A DNA stretch of 64,000 nt, taken from Alteriqipengyuania lutimaris. Lineage in GTDB: Bacteria; Pseudomonadota; Alphaproteobacteria; Sphingomonadales; Sphingomonadaceae. The notes below the pieces were generated by a model. It saw nothing but the letters and a program-made list of their open reading frames with translations, was not told the origin of the DNA and did not search any database. The stretch covers positions 2,206,501 through 2,270,500 of the forward strand of contig NZ_QRBB01000001.1 in assembly GCF_003363135.1 (NCBI RefSeq), in the 5' to 3' direction. Both the position numbers and the translations under genes were made by a program. Numbering within the stretch: position 1 is the first letter of the stretch; each line of letters begins with the position of its first letter. Below are positions 9,508 through 17,464 of this stretch, in pieces.

Positions 9508-10731
9508 ATGCCGACCGAGCCGATCACGATCAAAACGCCCCGGGGCCACGAACTTGCCGGATCGCTGGAGCTTCCGACCGGGCTGGTGCGCGGTGCGGCG
9601 CTCTTCGCGCACTGCTTCACCTGCACCAAGCAGAGCCGCGCCGCAGTCGAGGTGACGCGCGCACTGGCGCGGCAGGGGATCGCCTGCCTGCGCTTCGACT
9701 TCACCGGGCTGGGCGGCAGCGGCGGCGATTTCGGGCGCGCAGGCTTTGCCAGCGATGTCGAAGACCTCGTCGCCTCCGCCAACCACCTGTGCGACCGGTT
9801 CGAGGGCAAGATCCTCCTCGTCGGGCACAGCCTGGGCGGGGCGGCCGTGCTGGCGGCGGCGGACATGATCGGGCGCGACCGGGTCGCCGCCATCGCGACG
9901 ATCGGCGCGCCGGCGGACGTTCCGCATGTGCTCGGCAACATCAAGGGCGATCTCGCCGCGATCGAGCGCGAGGGGGAAGGCGAGGTCACGATTGCGGGGC
10001 GCGCCTTCCAGCTGAGCCGCGAATTCCTCGACAAGACCCGCGCGATCGAATTGCCCGAGGAAGTCGCACGGCTCAAACTGCCGATCCTGATCGCGCATTC
10101 GCCGACCGACGAGATCGTGGGCATCGAGAATGCGGGAGCGCTGTTCGAGGCGGCCAAGCATCCCAAGAGCTTCGTCAGCCTCGCCGGCGCGGATCACTTG
10201 CTGACCAAGGCCGAAGACGCGCATTTCATCGCCGACATGATCGCCGCTTGGGGCGCGCGCTACATCCCGATGCGCGACGACTGGCCGATGCCCGAAGAGG
10301 GCGTCGTCGTGTGCACGGGCCACGGCAAGTTCGGCACCGAGGTCCACACGCCCTCGCACCGCTTCATCGTCGACGAGCCAACCGGCTACGGCGGCGACGA
10401 TACCGGGCCCACGCCCTACGACCTGCTTACCGCCGCACTGGGCACATGCACCGCGATGACGATGAAAATGTACGCCGACCGCAAGGGGCTGCCATTCGAG
10501 GGTGCGCGCGTGGCGGTGACGCATGAGCGTAATCACGGGGACGAGTGCAATCATGTTGCGGCAATGGAGGAAGGCAAGCAGGTCCAGGCGCTCCACCGCA
10601 CGATCACGCTGTTGGGCGACGACCTGACCGCCGAACAGCGCGCCAAGCTCATCGAGATCGCGGACAAGTGCCCGGTGCACAAGACGCTGGAGGGGCACCT
10701 GCATGTGCATACCCGGGTGGAGGAAAAGTAG
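9508..10731 (+). CDS. Bifunctional alpha/beta hydrolase - OsmC family protein
   Basis: A 407-residue fusion. Residues 1-250 are an alpha/beta hydrolase with nucleophile elbow GHSLGG (Ser108) and a cysteine-bearing AHCFTCTK oxyanion segment. Residues about 275-405 are an OsmC/Ohr-type domain with the two redox cysteines in GTCTAMTMK and DKCPVHK, the pair used by the family to reduce organic peroxides. The fusion is known in proteobacteria; the joint substrate is unclear (possibly peroxidised esters, inference). I use ATG 9508 because GAGGGGA lies about 11 bases upstream and relatives start here; the frame is open to 9388. Cytoplasmic. Confidence 0.85.
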   Translation: MPTEPITIKTPRGHELAGSLELPTGLVRGAALFAHCFTCTKQSRAAVEVTRALARQGIACLRFDFTGLGGSGGDFGRAGFASDVEDLVASANHLCDRFEGKILLVGHSLGGAAVLAAADMIGRDRVAAIATIGAPADVPHVLGNIKGDLAAIEREGEGEVTIAGRAFQLSREFLDKTRAIELPEEVARLKLPILIAHSPTDEIVGIENAGALFEAAKHPKSFVSLAGADHLLTKAEDAHFIADMIAAWGARYIPMRDDWPMPEEGVVVCTGHGKFGTEVHTPSHRFIVDEPTGYGGDDTGPTPYDLLTAALGTCTAMTMKMYADRKGLPFEGARVAVTHERNHGDECNHVAAMEEGKQVQALHRTITLLGDDLTAEQRAKLIEIADKCPVHKTLEGHLHVHTRVEEK

Positions 10732-10850
10732 CGCGCCCCGACCGGGCATAGCGCCGATGCACTAGTATACTGGTATGATTCCAGGCATTTTCACTTCCCC
10801 CTATTGAGGTGCTGGTCTTGTCGACCGCATCATAGACAGGGAGAAAAGCA

Positions 10851-11114
10851 GTGCATTCTTTTGATGAAGCGACGAACGCTCCGACGATCACGATCCTTTC
10901 CGATGACGAAATCGGCTTCGTTGGCGGTGCCGACCGCGGCGACGCCGCTGTGGCTGGAGCAATCGCCGGCGGCGGTGCCGGGTGGGCCGCTCTTCGCGGA
11001 GCAAGTTGGGGCGCTCGCCTTGGAGCGGCGGCCGGACCGGTAGGTGCCGTCGGAGGCGCAGTGCTCGGGGCCGTTGCGGGCGCAGCGATCTACGAAATCT
11101 TCGACGAAGACTAG
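10851..11114 (+). CDS. Bacteriocin-like peptide with double-glycine leader
   Basis: An 87-residue peptide starting at GTG, with GGGAGA eight bases upstream. Residues 1-26 look like a double-glycine leader: the stretch LSDDEIGFVGG ends in Gly25-Gly26 and matches the LSxxExxxVxGG type within one residue. The predicted core (27-87) is cysteine-free and extremely rich in Gly and Ala (GAIAGGGAGWAALRG, GAVGGAVLGAVAGAA), ending in IYEIFDED, much like class II bacteriocins and microcin V-type peptides that insert in membranes. No C39-peptidase transporter is in the window. A strong terminator hairpin follows directly. It could instead be a glycine-zipper membrane peptide. Confidence 0.6.
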   Translation: MHSFDEATNAPTITILSDDEIGFVGGADRGDAAVAGAIAGGGAGWAALRGASWGARLGAAAGPVGAVGGAVLGAVAGAAIYEIFDED

Positions 11115-11121
11115 GATTGGC

Positions 11122-11152
11122 AACGCCGCGCGCCGACAAGGCGCGCGGCGTT
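11122..11152. terminator. 13-bp perfect hairpin after the bacteriocin-like gene
   Basis: Arms AACGCCGCGCGCC (11122-11134) and GGCGCGCGGCGTT (11140-11152) pair perfectly around the loop GACAA. It begins seven bases after the stop of the peptide gene. Only two T follow the stem, so it is a weak intrinsic terminator or a transcript-stabilising structure. It separates the peptide gene from the small membrane protein gene. Confidence 0.65.
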
Positions 11153-11170
11153 CCATTCGGGACAGAGCCG

Positions 11171-11428
11171 ATGATCAAATTTGCAATCGTCGCTTTTTGC
11201 CTGGGCCTGCTGCTCATGCCCTTCGAACCCGTCACGCCCTATGGCGGCTTCGCCACGCTGTGCTTCATGGCATCCGGCATGTTTCTCGGGTTCGAACTTC
11301 GCGCGAACCGGATCGACTATGCCGGCGGCTACGCGGTGCTCGAAACGATGTATGGCGCCGCGCCGGTCATCCTGCCGGTCGCACTCTTCCTCGTTCGCCA
11401 GATATTCGCCGCGCCCCCCATCGGCTGA
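11171..11428 (+). CDS. Small membrane protein, possible partner of the peptide upstream
   Basis: An 85-residue protein with two to three hydrophobic segments (residues about 3-18, 24-42 and 58-78) and one charged loop (FELRANRIDYAGG). I do not recognise the family. The ATG at 11171 has GAGCCG just before it, a weak ribosome site. Its position 19 bases after the terminator of the double-glycine peptide, and its size, would fit an immunity protein, but this is inference from position only. It converges with parE. Confidence 0.5.
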   Translation: MIKFAIVAFCLGLLLMPFEPVTPYGGFATLCFMASGMFLGFELRANRIDYAGGYAVLETMYGAAPVILPVALFLVRQIFAAPPIG

Positions 11429-11459
11429 CAGCTAGCGAGGGACACGCAAGTCCGACCGA

Positions 11460-13448
11460 TCAGGCGTCGATCAGCTCGCGGTCCAGATCTCCCGCCTTGT
11501 TCTGGATGAACTGGTAGCGATGCTCAGGGTTACGGCCCATCAGCTGGCCGACCAGTTCCTTCACCGCCGCGCGGTCCTCGAACTCGGGGGGCAGGGTGAT
11601 CCGCAACAAGCTGCGGCTGTCGGGGTGCATGGTGGTCTCGCGCAGCTGCGCGGGGTTCATTTCGCCGAGCCCCTTGAAGCGCGAAATCTCGATCTTCTTG
11701 CCCTTGAACACGGTCTCTTCCAGCTCGCGCCGGTGTTCCTCGTCGCGCGCATAGCGGCTCTCCTTCCCGCTGGTCAGCCGGTAGAGCGGCGGCTGCGCGA
11801 GGAAGAGGTGCCCCTTGCGAACGAGGTCGGGCATTTCCTGGAAGAAGAACGTCATCAGCAGCGTCGCGATATGCGCGCCGTCGACGTCGGCATCGGTCAT
11901 GATGACCACGCGGTCGTAACGCAGTTGGTCGGCGTCGCAGTCCTTGCGGGTACCGCAGCCGAGCGCGAGGATCAGGTCCGCGATCTCGCTGTTGGCGCGG
12001 ATCTTGTCCGCGCTGGCGCTGGCGACGTTGAGGATCTTGCCGCGAATCGGCAGGATCGCCTGCGTCTTGCGGTCGCGCGCCTGCTTGGCGCTGCCGCCCG
12101 CTGAGTCGCCCTCGACGATGAACAGCTCGGTCTCCGCGCCGGTCTCTCCCGAACAGTCGGTCAGCTTGCCGGGCAGGCGCAGCTTCTTGGCGTTGGTCGC
12201 GGTCTTGCGCTTCACCTCGCGCTCGGCGCGGCGGCGCAGGCGTTCGTCCATGCGGTCCATCACCTCGCCAAGCAGCGCCTTGCCGCGCTCCATATTGTCG
12301 GCGAGGAAATGGTCGAAGTGGTCGCGCACCGCGTTTTCGACCAGCTTGGCGGCCTCGGGCGAGGTCAGCCGGTCCTTGGTCTGGCTCTGGAACTGCGGAT
12401 CGCGGATGAAGACCGATAGCAGCACTTCGGCGCCCGCCATCACATCGTCGGCGGAGATATCCTTGGCCTTCTTCTGGCCGACCAGATCGCCGAATGCGCG
12501 CAATCCCTTGGTCAGCGCAGAGCGGAGCCCCTGCTCGTGCGTGCCGCCATCGGGGGTGGGCACGGTGTTGCAGTACCAGCTGGTCGCGCCTTCGGAGAAT
12601 AGCGGCCAGGCGATAGCCCATTCGACGCGGCCCTGCGAGGTGCCGTCGACCTCGGGGAAATCCTGGCTTCCGGCGAAGGGCTGCGCGGTGACGCACTCGC
12701 GGCCGTTGACCCGCTGCGCGAGGTGATCGGCCAGCCCGCCGGGAAACTTGAAGGCTTCCTCGGCAGGGACGTCGTCCGAAGCGAGGCTTTCCGCGCATTT
12801 CCAGCGGATCTCGACCCCGGCGAACAGGTAGGCCTTCGACCGGGCGAGCTGGAACAGGCGTTTCGCGCTGAACTTGCGCTCGCCGAAAATCTCCGGGTCG
12901 GGCGTGAAGCTGACCGTCGTGCCGCGCCGGTTGGGCGTCGCGCCGATCTCTTCGATCGGGCCGAGCGTCTGACCCTTGGAGAATTCCTGAGCGTACAGCG
13001 TCTTGTCGCGCGCCACCTCGACCCGCGTGTGCTGCGACAGCGCATTGACCACGCTGACGCCGACGCCGTGCAGGCCCCCGGAGGTCGCGTAGGCCTTGCC
13101 CGAGAACTTCCCGCCCGAGTGCAGCTTCGACATGATGACTTCGAGCGTCGACATGCCCGGATATTTGGGATGCTCGTCCACCGGCATGCCGCGTCCGTTG
13201 TCCGCGATGCTCAGCCGGTTTCCTTCTTCCAGTTTGACCTCGATCCGGCTGGCATGGCCCGCCACCGCCTCGTCCATCGCATTGTCGAGGACTTCGGCGG
13301 CGAGGTGATGGAGCGCGCGGTCGTCGGTCCCACCGATATACATGCCGGGGCGGCGACGCACGGGCTCGAGCCCTTCGAGCACCTCGATCGAGGAGGAATC
13401 ATAGTCGCCGCTGGAGGTCGGCGTACCGTCGAACAGATCATCGGACAT
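11460..13448 (-). CDS. parE: DNA topoisomerase IV subunit B
   Basis: A 662-residue type IIA topoisomerase ATPase subunit, which with ParC unlinks replicated chromosomes. The GHKL ATPase domain shows EVLDNAMDEA near residue 55, DNGRGMP, and the GGLHGVGVSVVNAL loop; the TOPRIM domain shows EGDSAGGSAKQARDRKTQAILP in the second half with the DADVDGAHI acidic triplet. The start sequence SSSIEVLEGLEPVRRRPGMYIGG and the length favour ParE over GyrB. No parC is in the window. Confidence 0.95.
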   Translation of the reverse strand: MSDDLFDGTPTSSGDYDSSSIEVLEGLEPVRRRPGMYIGGTDDRALHHLAAEVLDNAMDEAVAGHASRIEVKLEEGNRLSIADNGRGMPVDEHPKYPGMSTLEVIMSKLHSGGKFSGKAYATSGGLHGVGVSVVNALSQHTRVEVARDKTLYAQEFSKGQTLGPIEEIGATPNRRGTTVSFTPDPEIFGERKFSAKRLFQLARSKAYLFAGVEIRWKCAESLASDDVPAEEAFKFPGGLADHLAQRVNGRECVTAQPFAGSQDFPEVDGTSQGRVEWAIAWPLFSEGATSWYCNTVPTPDGGTHEQGLRSALTKGLRAFGDLVGQKKAKDISADDVMAGAEVLLSVFIRDPQFQSQTKDRLTSPEAAKLVENAVRDHFDHFLADNMERGKALLGEVMDRMDERLRRRAEREVKRKTATNAKKLRLPGKLTDCSGETGAETELFIVEGDSAGGSAKQARDRKTQAILPIRGKILNVASASADKIRANSEIADLILALGCGTRKDCDADQLRYDRVVIMTDADVDGAHIATLLMTFFFQEMPDLVRKGHLFLAQPPLYRLTSGKESRYARDEEHRRELEETVFKGKKIEISRFKGLGEMNPAQLRETTMHPDSRSLLRITLPPEFEDRAAVKELVGQLMGRNPEHRYQFIQNKAGDLDRELIDA

Positions 13449-13528
13449 GGAACAGACAGTGGGCGCACGCGGCCCGCTTCACAAGCCGCACGCCGCCACT
13501 GTCCGCAGGATTTGCGCGCCTGGCGGCG

Positions 13529-14782
13529 TCAGAACCCGTCGGGTGCGGGCGAGACGACCACCACCTGCCCGTCGCGCACCTCGCGCACTTCGAGCGCGCG
13601 TTGCGAAGTGCCGTCGGAGCGGAAGCGGAAGGCCCCGTCGAGGCCGAGGAATCCGCCCTGCGCGGTCAGTTCGCCGGTGGGGAAGGGCGTGCCGGGCCGC
13701 CAATCGCCCCCGGCGACGCGCAGCGCCAGCAACACGCTGTCGTAGCCAAGCGTCGCGATCCGGTAGGGCGAATCCCCGAAACGGCTGCGATAGCTTTCCG
13801 AGAAATTGCGATAGCGCCCGTCGGACAGCGCGGAGAACAGCGAACCGTCCATCACGCCCGCGTCGGGAATCGCGCTCTCGCCACTCCACAATTCGGTGCC
13901 GAGCAGGCGCGGGCCGGTGCCGTCCAGGCCGCGCAGCTCGCTGGCCGCGACGATCGCGAGGCGCGGGCTGTCGGCGATCATCACCGTGTCGAACCCGCCG
14001 CGGGCCTGCAGGCGCCGCGCTGCGCTGGCAGCCGAGCCTTCGTTGCGCGAATAGCGCTCGGTCGCGACGAGACTGCCGCCGATGCTGCGCAGCGCCTCGA
14101 TCAGTGCGAGCTCGGCCTGTCGGCCATATTCCCCCTGCGGGACCAGCGCGGCATAATTGCGGGCGCCCTGCCGCTGCGCATATTGCACGCTGCGGTCGAC
14201 CGATTGGGATGGCGAAACGCCCATCAGGTACACGTCGGGCGACGCGACGCTCACATCGTTGGAGAAAGCGATCAGCGGAATGCCGGCGGGCCGCGCCTCT
14301 GCCACCACATCGGCGACATTGCTGCCCAGGAGCGGGCCGAGGATCAGCTGGTTGCCCTCGGCCACCGCGCGACGAGCGGCGCTCCGTGGGTCGCCGGCGG
14401 TGTCGTAGGTCGTGATCCGCAGGTTGTTCGCATTGGTATCGAGCAGCGCCATCGTCGTCGCATTGGCGACCGACTGGCCGACGCGGGCGTTGTCGCCGCT
14501 CATCGGAACGAGGAGCGCGACCCGGTGGCGCGTTTCGTCGCTCGGCAACGGAGCCGGCTGGGCGGGCGTGGGCGTACCGCGCGGAATCGGCGGCGGCGTG
14601 CGCGCATCGCCGGTGACCGGGCCGGGGGTCGACTGCCCCTGCGGCTGCTGGCCCTGCGGCTGCTGGGTCGGCGGGGGCGGGGAGGTCGGCGCGCTCACGT
14701 CCGGGATGATCTGGCAGCCCGCGAGCAGCAGGCCCGTGCCCATCGCGAGGATCAGGCGGCGGCAATGGCGAAAGCCGATCAT
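13529..14782 (-). CDS. LpoA-like penicillin-binding protein activator lipoprotein
   Basis: A 417-residue outer-membrane-type lipoprotein. The signal peptide ends in the lipobox LLAGC (Cys about residue 23), followed by a Pro/Gln-rich linker with repeated QPQGQ units. The rest is a periplasmic-binding-protein fold of the ABC Leu/Ile/Val-receptor type (HRVALLVPMSGDNARVGQSVANATTMALLD...). In gammaproteobacteria LpoA activates PBP1A; in alphaproteobacteria the role is by analogy. Here it is divergent from rsmI, the usual neighbour of this family. I take ATG 14780-14782; the open frame to 15598 is antisense to rsmI. Confidence 0.85.
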   Translation of the reverse strand: MIGFRHCRRLILAMGTGLLLAGCQIIPDVSAPTSPPPPTQQPQGQQPQGQSTPGPVTGDARTPPPIPRGTPTPAQPAPLPSDETRHRVALLVPMSGDNARVGQSVANATTMALLDTNANNLRITTYDTAGDPRSAARRAVAEGNQLILGPLLGSNVADVVAEARPAGIPLIAFSNDVSVASPDVYLMGVSPSQSVDRSVQYAQRQGARNYAALVPQGEYGRQAELALIEALRSIGGSLVATERYSRNEGSAASAARRLQARGGFDTVMIADSPRLAIVAASELRGLDGTGPRLLGTELWSGESAIPDAGVMDGSLFSALSDGRYRNFSESYRSRFGDSPYRIATLGYDSVLLALRVAGGDWRPGTPFPTGELTAQGGFLGLDGAFRFRSDGTSQRALEVREVRDGQVVVVSPAPDGF

Positions 14783-14809
14783 GGTTGCGGAATTCCCCTG
14801 CGTTGGTCC

Positions 14810-15676
14810 ATGGCAGATCTCGTGGATAACGACAGCGACGCTCTCACCAACGCCGCCCTTGCGCCAGGCCTGTATATCGTTGCGACGCCGATTGGCAATC
14901 TGAACGACATTACCTTGCGGGCAGTCGACGTGCTTTCGCGGTGCGATGGTGTCGCGTGCGAGGATACCCGCGTGACGGGCAAGCTGATGAAGCATCTGGG
15001 CCTCTCGAAGCCGCTGTGGCGCTACAACGACCATGCGGAGGAGCGCGACCGTGCGCGGCTGGTGGAGAGCATGGGCACCCGCGCCGTGGCGCTGGTCAGC
15101 GATGCGGGCACGCCGCTGATCTCGGACCCCGGCTACCGCCTCGTCAATGCCGCGCGCGAAGCGGGGGTCGAGGTCCAGACGATCCCCGGCCCCTGCGCCG
15201 CGATTGCCGCGATCACGCTGGCGGGATTGCCGAGCGATCGCTTCCTGTTCGCAGGCTTCCTGCCGGTGAAGGAAAAGGCGCGGGCCGACATGCTGGCCGA
15301 GCTCGGCGGGATCGATGCGACGCTGGTGTTCTACGAGAGCGCGGGGCGGCTGGCGAAATCGCTGGCAGCGATCGACAGCGCGCTCCCCGGCCGCCGGGTC
15401 GGCGTGGCGCGCGAGCTGACCAAGCTGCACGAGGAATGCCGAGTCGATAGCCCGCAGGCGCTGATCGCCCACTACGAAGCCAAGCCGCCCAAGGGCGAGA
15501 TCGTGCTGCTGGTCGAGCCGCCACACGAAACCGAGGCGAGCGCGGAGAATGTCGACGCGCTGCTGCGCGAGGCGCTGAAGACGCAGAAGGCATCGCAAGC
15601 CGCAGCCAAGGTCGCCAAGGCCACAGGCGCGGACCGCAAGGCGCTTTATGCCCGCGCGATGGAACTGCGCGGATGA
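14810..15676 (+). CDS. rsmI: 16S rRNA (cytidine1402-2'-O)-methyltransferase
   Basis: A 288-residue SAM-dependent methyltransferase that 2'-O-methylates C1402 in the ribosomal P site. It shows the tetrapyrrole-methylase fold motifs LYIVATPIGNLNDITLRA, ACEDTRVTGKLM, VSDAGTPLISDPGYRLV and IPGPCAAIAA. The start ATG at 14810 lies 27 bases from the divergent lipoprotein start. Its stop overlaps the yraN start as ATGA, and the pair is likely one transcript. Confidence 0.95.
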   Translation: MADLVDNDSDALTNAALAPGLYIVATPIGNLNDITLRAVDVLSRCDGVACEDTRVTGKLMKHLGLSKPLWRYNDHAEERDRARLVESMGTRAVALVSDAGTPLISDPGYRLVNAAREAGVEVQTIPGPCAAIAAITLAGLPSDRFLFAGFLPVKEKARADMLAELGGIDATLVFYESAGRLAKSLAAIDSALPGRRVGVARELTKLHEECRVDSPQALIAHYEAKPPKGEIVLLVEPPHETEASAENVDALLREALKTQKASQAAAKVAKATGADRKALYARAMELRG

Positions 15677-16029
15677 GTGTGAAACGCGAGCGGGCCGAGA
15701 AGGCCGGGCGCGGCGGGGAGGAAGAGGCTGCCCGCTGGCTCGAGGGCGAGGGGTGGGAAATCCTCGCCCGCCGCCGCAAGACGAAGCTCGGCGAGATCGA
15801 CCTTGTCGCGCGGCGCGAGAACCTGATCGCCTTCGTCGAGGTGAAGTGGCGGCGCAGCGTGCCCGACCTCAACCTTGCAATCGACGAGCGGCGGCTGGCG
15901 CGGGTCGCGGCGGCGGTCGGCGCGGTGGCGCACGAGTATGCTACCAAGGGCGAGGATATCCGGATTGACGTGATCCTGCTTGCACCCGGCGCGCACCCTC
16001 GCCACATCGCCAACGCCTGGATGCCGTGA
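15673..16029 (+). CDS. yraN: YraN family (UPF0102) endonuclease-like protein
   Basis: A 118-residue protein with a restriction-endonuclease-like fold. The catalytic-type residues lie in GEIDLVARR (Asp) followed by FVEVKWRR (E-x-K), the PD-(D/E)xK arrangement. It is classically next to rsmI, as here, with a 4-base overlap. The function of the family is not settled. A dispersed repeat element starts 14 bases after its stop. Confidence 0.9.
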   Translation: MSVKRERAEKAGRGGEEEAARWLEGEGWEILARRRKTKLGEIDLVARRENLIAFVEVKWRRSVPDLNLAIDERRLARVAAAVGAVAHEYATKGEDIRIDVILLAPGAHPRHIANAWMP

Positions 16030-16043
16030 GATCCTTCCCGCAC

Positions 16044-16134
16044 CGCTCATCCTGAGCCTGTCGAAGGATTGCCTTTCTTTTGGTGCGGCATCCGAAGAGA
16101 AGAACGGCCCTTCGACAAGCTCAGGGCGAGCGGG
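16044..16134. repeat. Dispersed inverted-repeat element, copy A
   Basis: A roughly 91-bp bipartite palindrome between yraN and gshB. The left arm (16044-16067) contains CCTGAGCCTGTCGAAGG; the right arm (16109-16134) contains its inverted near-copy CCTTCGACAAGCTCAGGG, with CGCTC/GAGCG extending both. An inner T-rich/A-rich pair (TTTCTTTTGG and CCGAAGAGAAG) can form a second stem. A second copy is at 37888-37980, and a copy with other arms is at 17137-17224. It resembles the REP-like elements scattered in sphingomonad genomes. Confidence 0.8.
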
Positions 16135-16143
16135 AAAATCGAT

Positions 16144-17121
16144 ATGACTTTAAGAACCGCCTTCCAGATGGACCCGATCGAAAGCGTGAAGATCGCGGGC
16201 GATTCCAGCTTCGCGCTCATGCTTTCGGCGCAGGAGCGCGGACACGAGGTGTGGCACTACGACGTGAAGAGCCTCGCATGGGAAAGCGACGGCAGCCCGG
16301 CGGGTAAGATCACCGCCTTCGCGCGGCCGCTGAAGGTGCGCCGCAAGGAAGGCGATCACTTCGAGTGGACAGGCGAGGCCCGCGTGATCGACCTTGCGAA
16401 GGATATCGACGTCGTCTGGCTGCGGCAGGACCCGCCCTTCGACCTCGGCTACATCACCGCGGCCCTCCTGCTCGACCGGCTCAAAGGCACCACGCTGGTG
16501 GTCAACGACCCGCGCGAGGTGGTGAACGCGCCCGAGAAGATGTTCGTGCTCGACTACGCGCGCTTCATGCCGCCGACGCTGATCGCGCGCCGCCTCGCCG
16601 ATATCCAGGCCTTCCAGAAGAAACACGGCGCGGTGGTGGTCAAGCCGCTGCACGGCAATGGCGGCAAGGCGATCTTCAAGATCGACGAGAGCGGCACCAA
16701 CCTTTCCGCACTTTCCGAAGTCTTCGACAAGCAATGGCCCGAGGCGCACATGGTGCAGGCGTTTCTGCCCACGGTGGCCGAGGGCGATAAGCGCATCGTG
16801 CTGGTCGACGGCGAGGTCGCGGGCGCGATCAACCGCAAGCCGGGCGAGGGCGAGTTCCGCTCCAACCTCGCGCAGGGCGGCTCGGCCGAGGCGGCAGAGC
16901 TGACCGCGCGCGAGGAAGAGATCTGCGCCGCGATGGGGCGGGAGCTCAAACGCCGCGGCCTCGTATTCGTTGGGATCGACGTGATCGGCGGCGAGTGGCT
17001 GACCGAGATCAACGTGACCTCGCCCACGGGCATCGTCGCGATCGACCGGTTCAACGGCACCGATACGGCAGGCGCGCTGTGGGATGCGGCCGAGCGGCGG
17101 CACGCGTATATGCAGCGTTAG
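16144..17121 (+). CDS. gshB: Glutathione synthase
   Basis: A 325-residue ATP-grasp ligase that joins gamma-glutamylcysteine and glycine in the cytoplasm. It begins with the family pattern MTLRTAFQMDP, followed by the pre-ATP-grasp part (NDPREVVNAPEKMFVLDY), the ATP-binding VVKPLHGNGGKAIFK, the glycine-rich EFRSNLAQGGSAEA loop and the metal-site EINVTSPTGI near the end. The ATG at 16144 is chosen by family match; the frame continues up into the repeat element, which is not coding. No gshA is in the window. Confidence 0.95.
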   Translation: MTLRTAFQMDPIESVKIAGDSSFALMLSAQERGHEVWHYDVKSLAWESDGSPAGKITAFARPLKVRRKEGDHFEWTGEARVIDLAKDIDVVWLRQDPPFDLGYITAALLLDRLKGTTLVVNDPREVVNAPEKMFVLDYARFMPPTLIARRLADIQAFQKKHGAVVVKPLHGNGGKAIFKIDESGTNLSALSEVFDKQWPEAHMVQAFLPTVAEGDKRIVLVDGEVAGAINRKPGEGEFRSNLAQGGSAEAAELTAREEEICAAMGRELKRRGLVFVGIDVIGGEWLTEINVTSPTGIVAIDRFNGTDTAGALWDAAERRHAYMQR

Positions 17122-17136
17122 CCTCACTCCTTTTCT

Positions 17137-17224
17137 CGTCGCCCCGGACTTGATCCGGGGCAGGGCTTTCTTTTGGGGGCTATCGCAAGAAGAAGCACTA
17201 TCCCGGGTCAAGCCCGGGATGACG
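17137..17224. repeat. Dispersed inverted-repeat element, variant with other arms
   Basis: An 88-bp element with arms CCCCGGACTTGATCCGGGG (17142-17160) and TCCCGGGTCAAGCCCGGGA (17201-17219), each flanked by CGTC/GACG, around a spacer with TTTCTTTTGG and AAGAAGAAG that can pair internally. The layout, length and spacer resemble the 16044 and 37888 elements although the outer arms differ. A decayed half copy lies at 39577-39600. Confidence 0.75.
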
Positions 17225-17283
17225 ATGAGGGGAGAGGTGGGGCGAGTCTTTTGCAGCGCCTCCGTCCTCTTGCTAGCGCCGCT

Positions 17284-17433
17284 TCAGTCCAGCTCATACG
17301 CCACCGTCGTCACCACGCGGACCTTCTGGAACGGCGTATTCGCCCCGCTCGAGTCGCAATAGTCGCAGTCGGCGCCGGTCTCGGAGAAGCTGTCGACCAG
17401 GTCGCGATATCGATCTGCGCAGACGCTCCCGGC
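17284..17433 (-). pseudogene. Possible remnant of a leftward gene (3' end only)
   Basis: Within the 343-base gap between gshB and the DedA gene, the minus strand keeps an open frame whose last 45 codons read like real protein (YRDLVDSFSETGADCDYCD, then TPFQKVRVVTTVAYELD and a stop). Upstream the frame degenerates into low-information arginine-rich codons and runs into the DedA start. No start codon with a ribosome site is visible. The ending recalls periplasmic beta-strand proteins such as the SIMPL family, but the match is weak. It may be a truncated gene or an uncharacterised short one. Confidence 0.3.
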
Positions 17434-17464
17434 CCCTCTTCGCCCCTCCAAGCATTGGTGCCGC

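Noticed and set aside
11460..13448. DNA gyrase subunit B as alternative name.
   Set aside because: Length of 662 residues and the ParE-type N-terminus without the gyrB-length C-terminal half favour topoisomerase IV.
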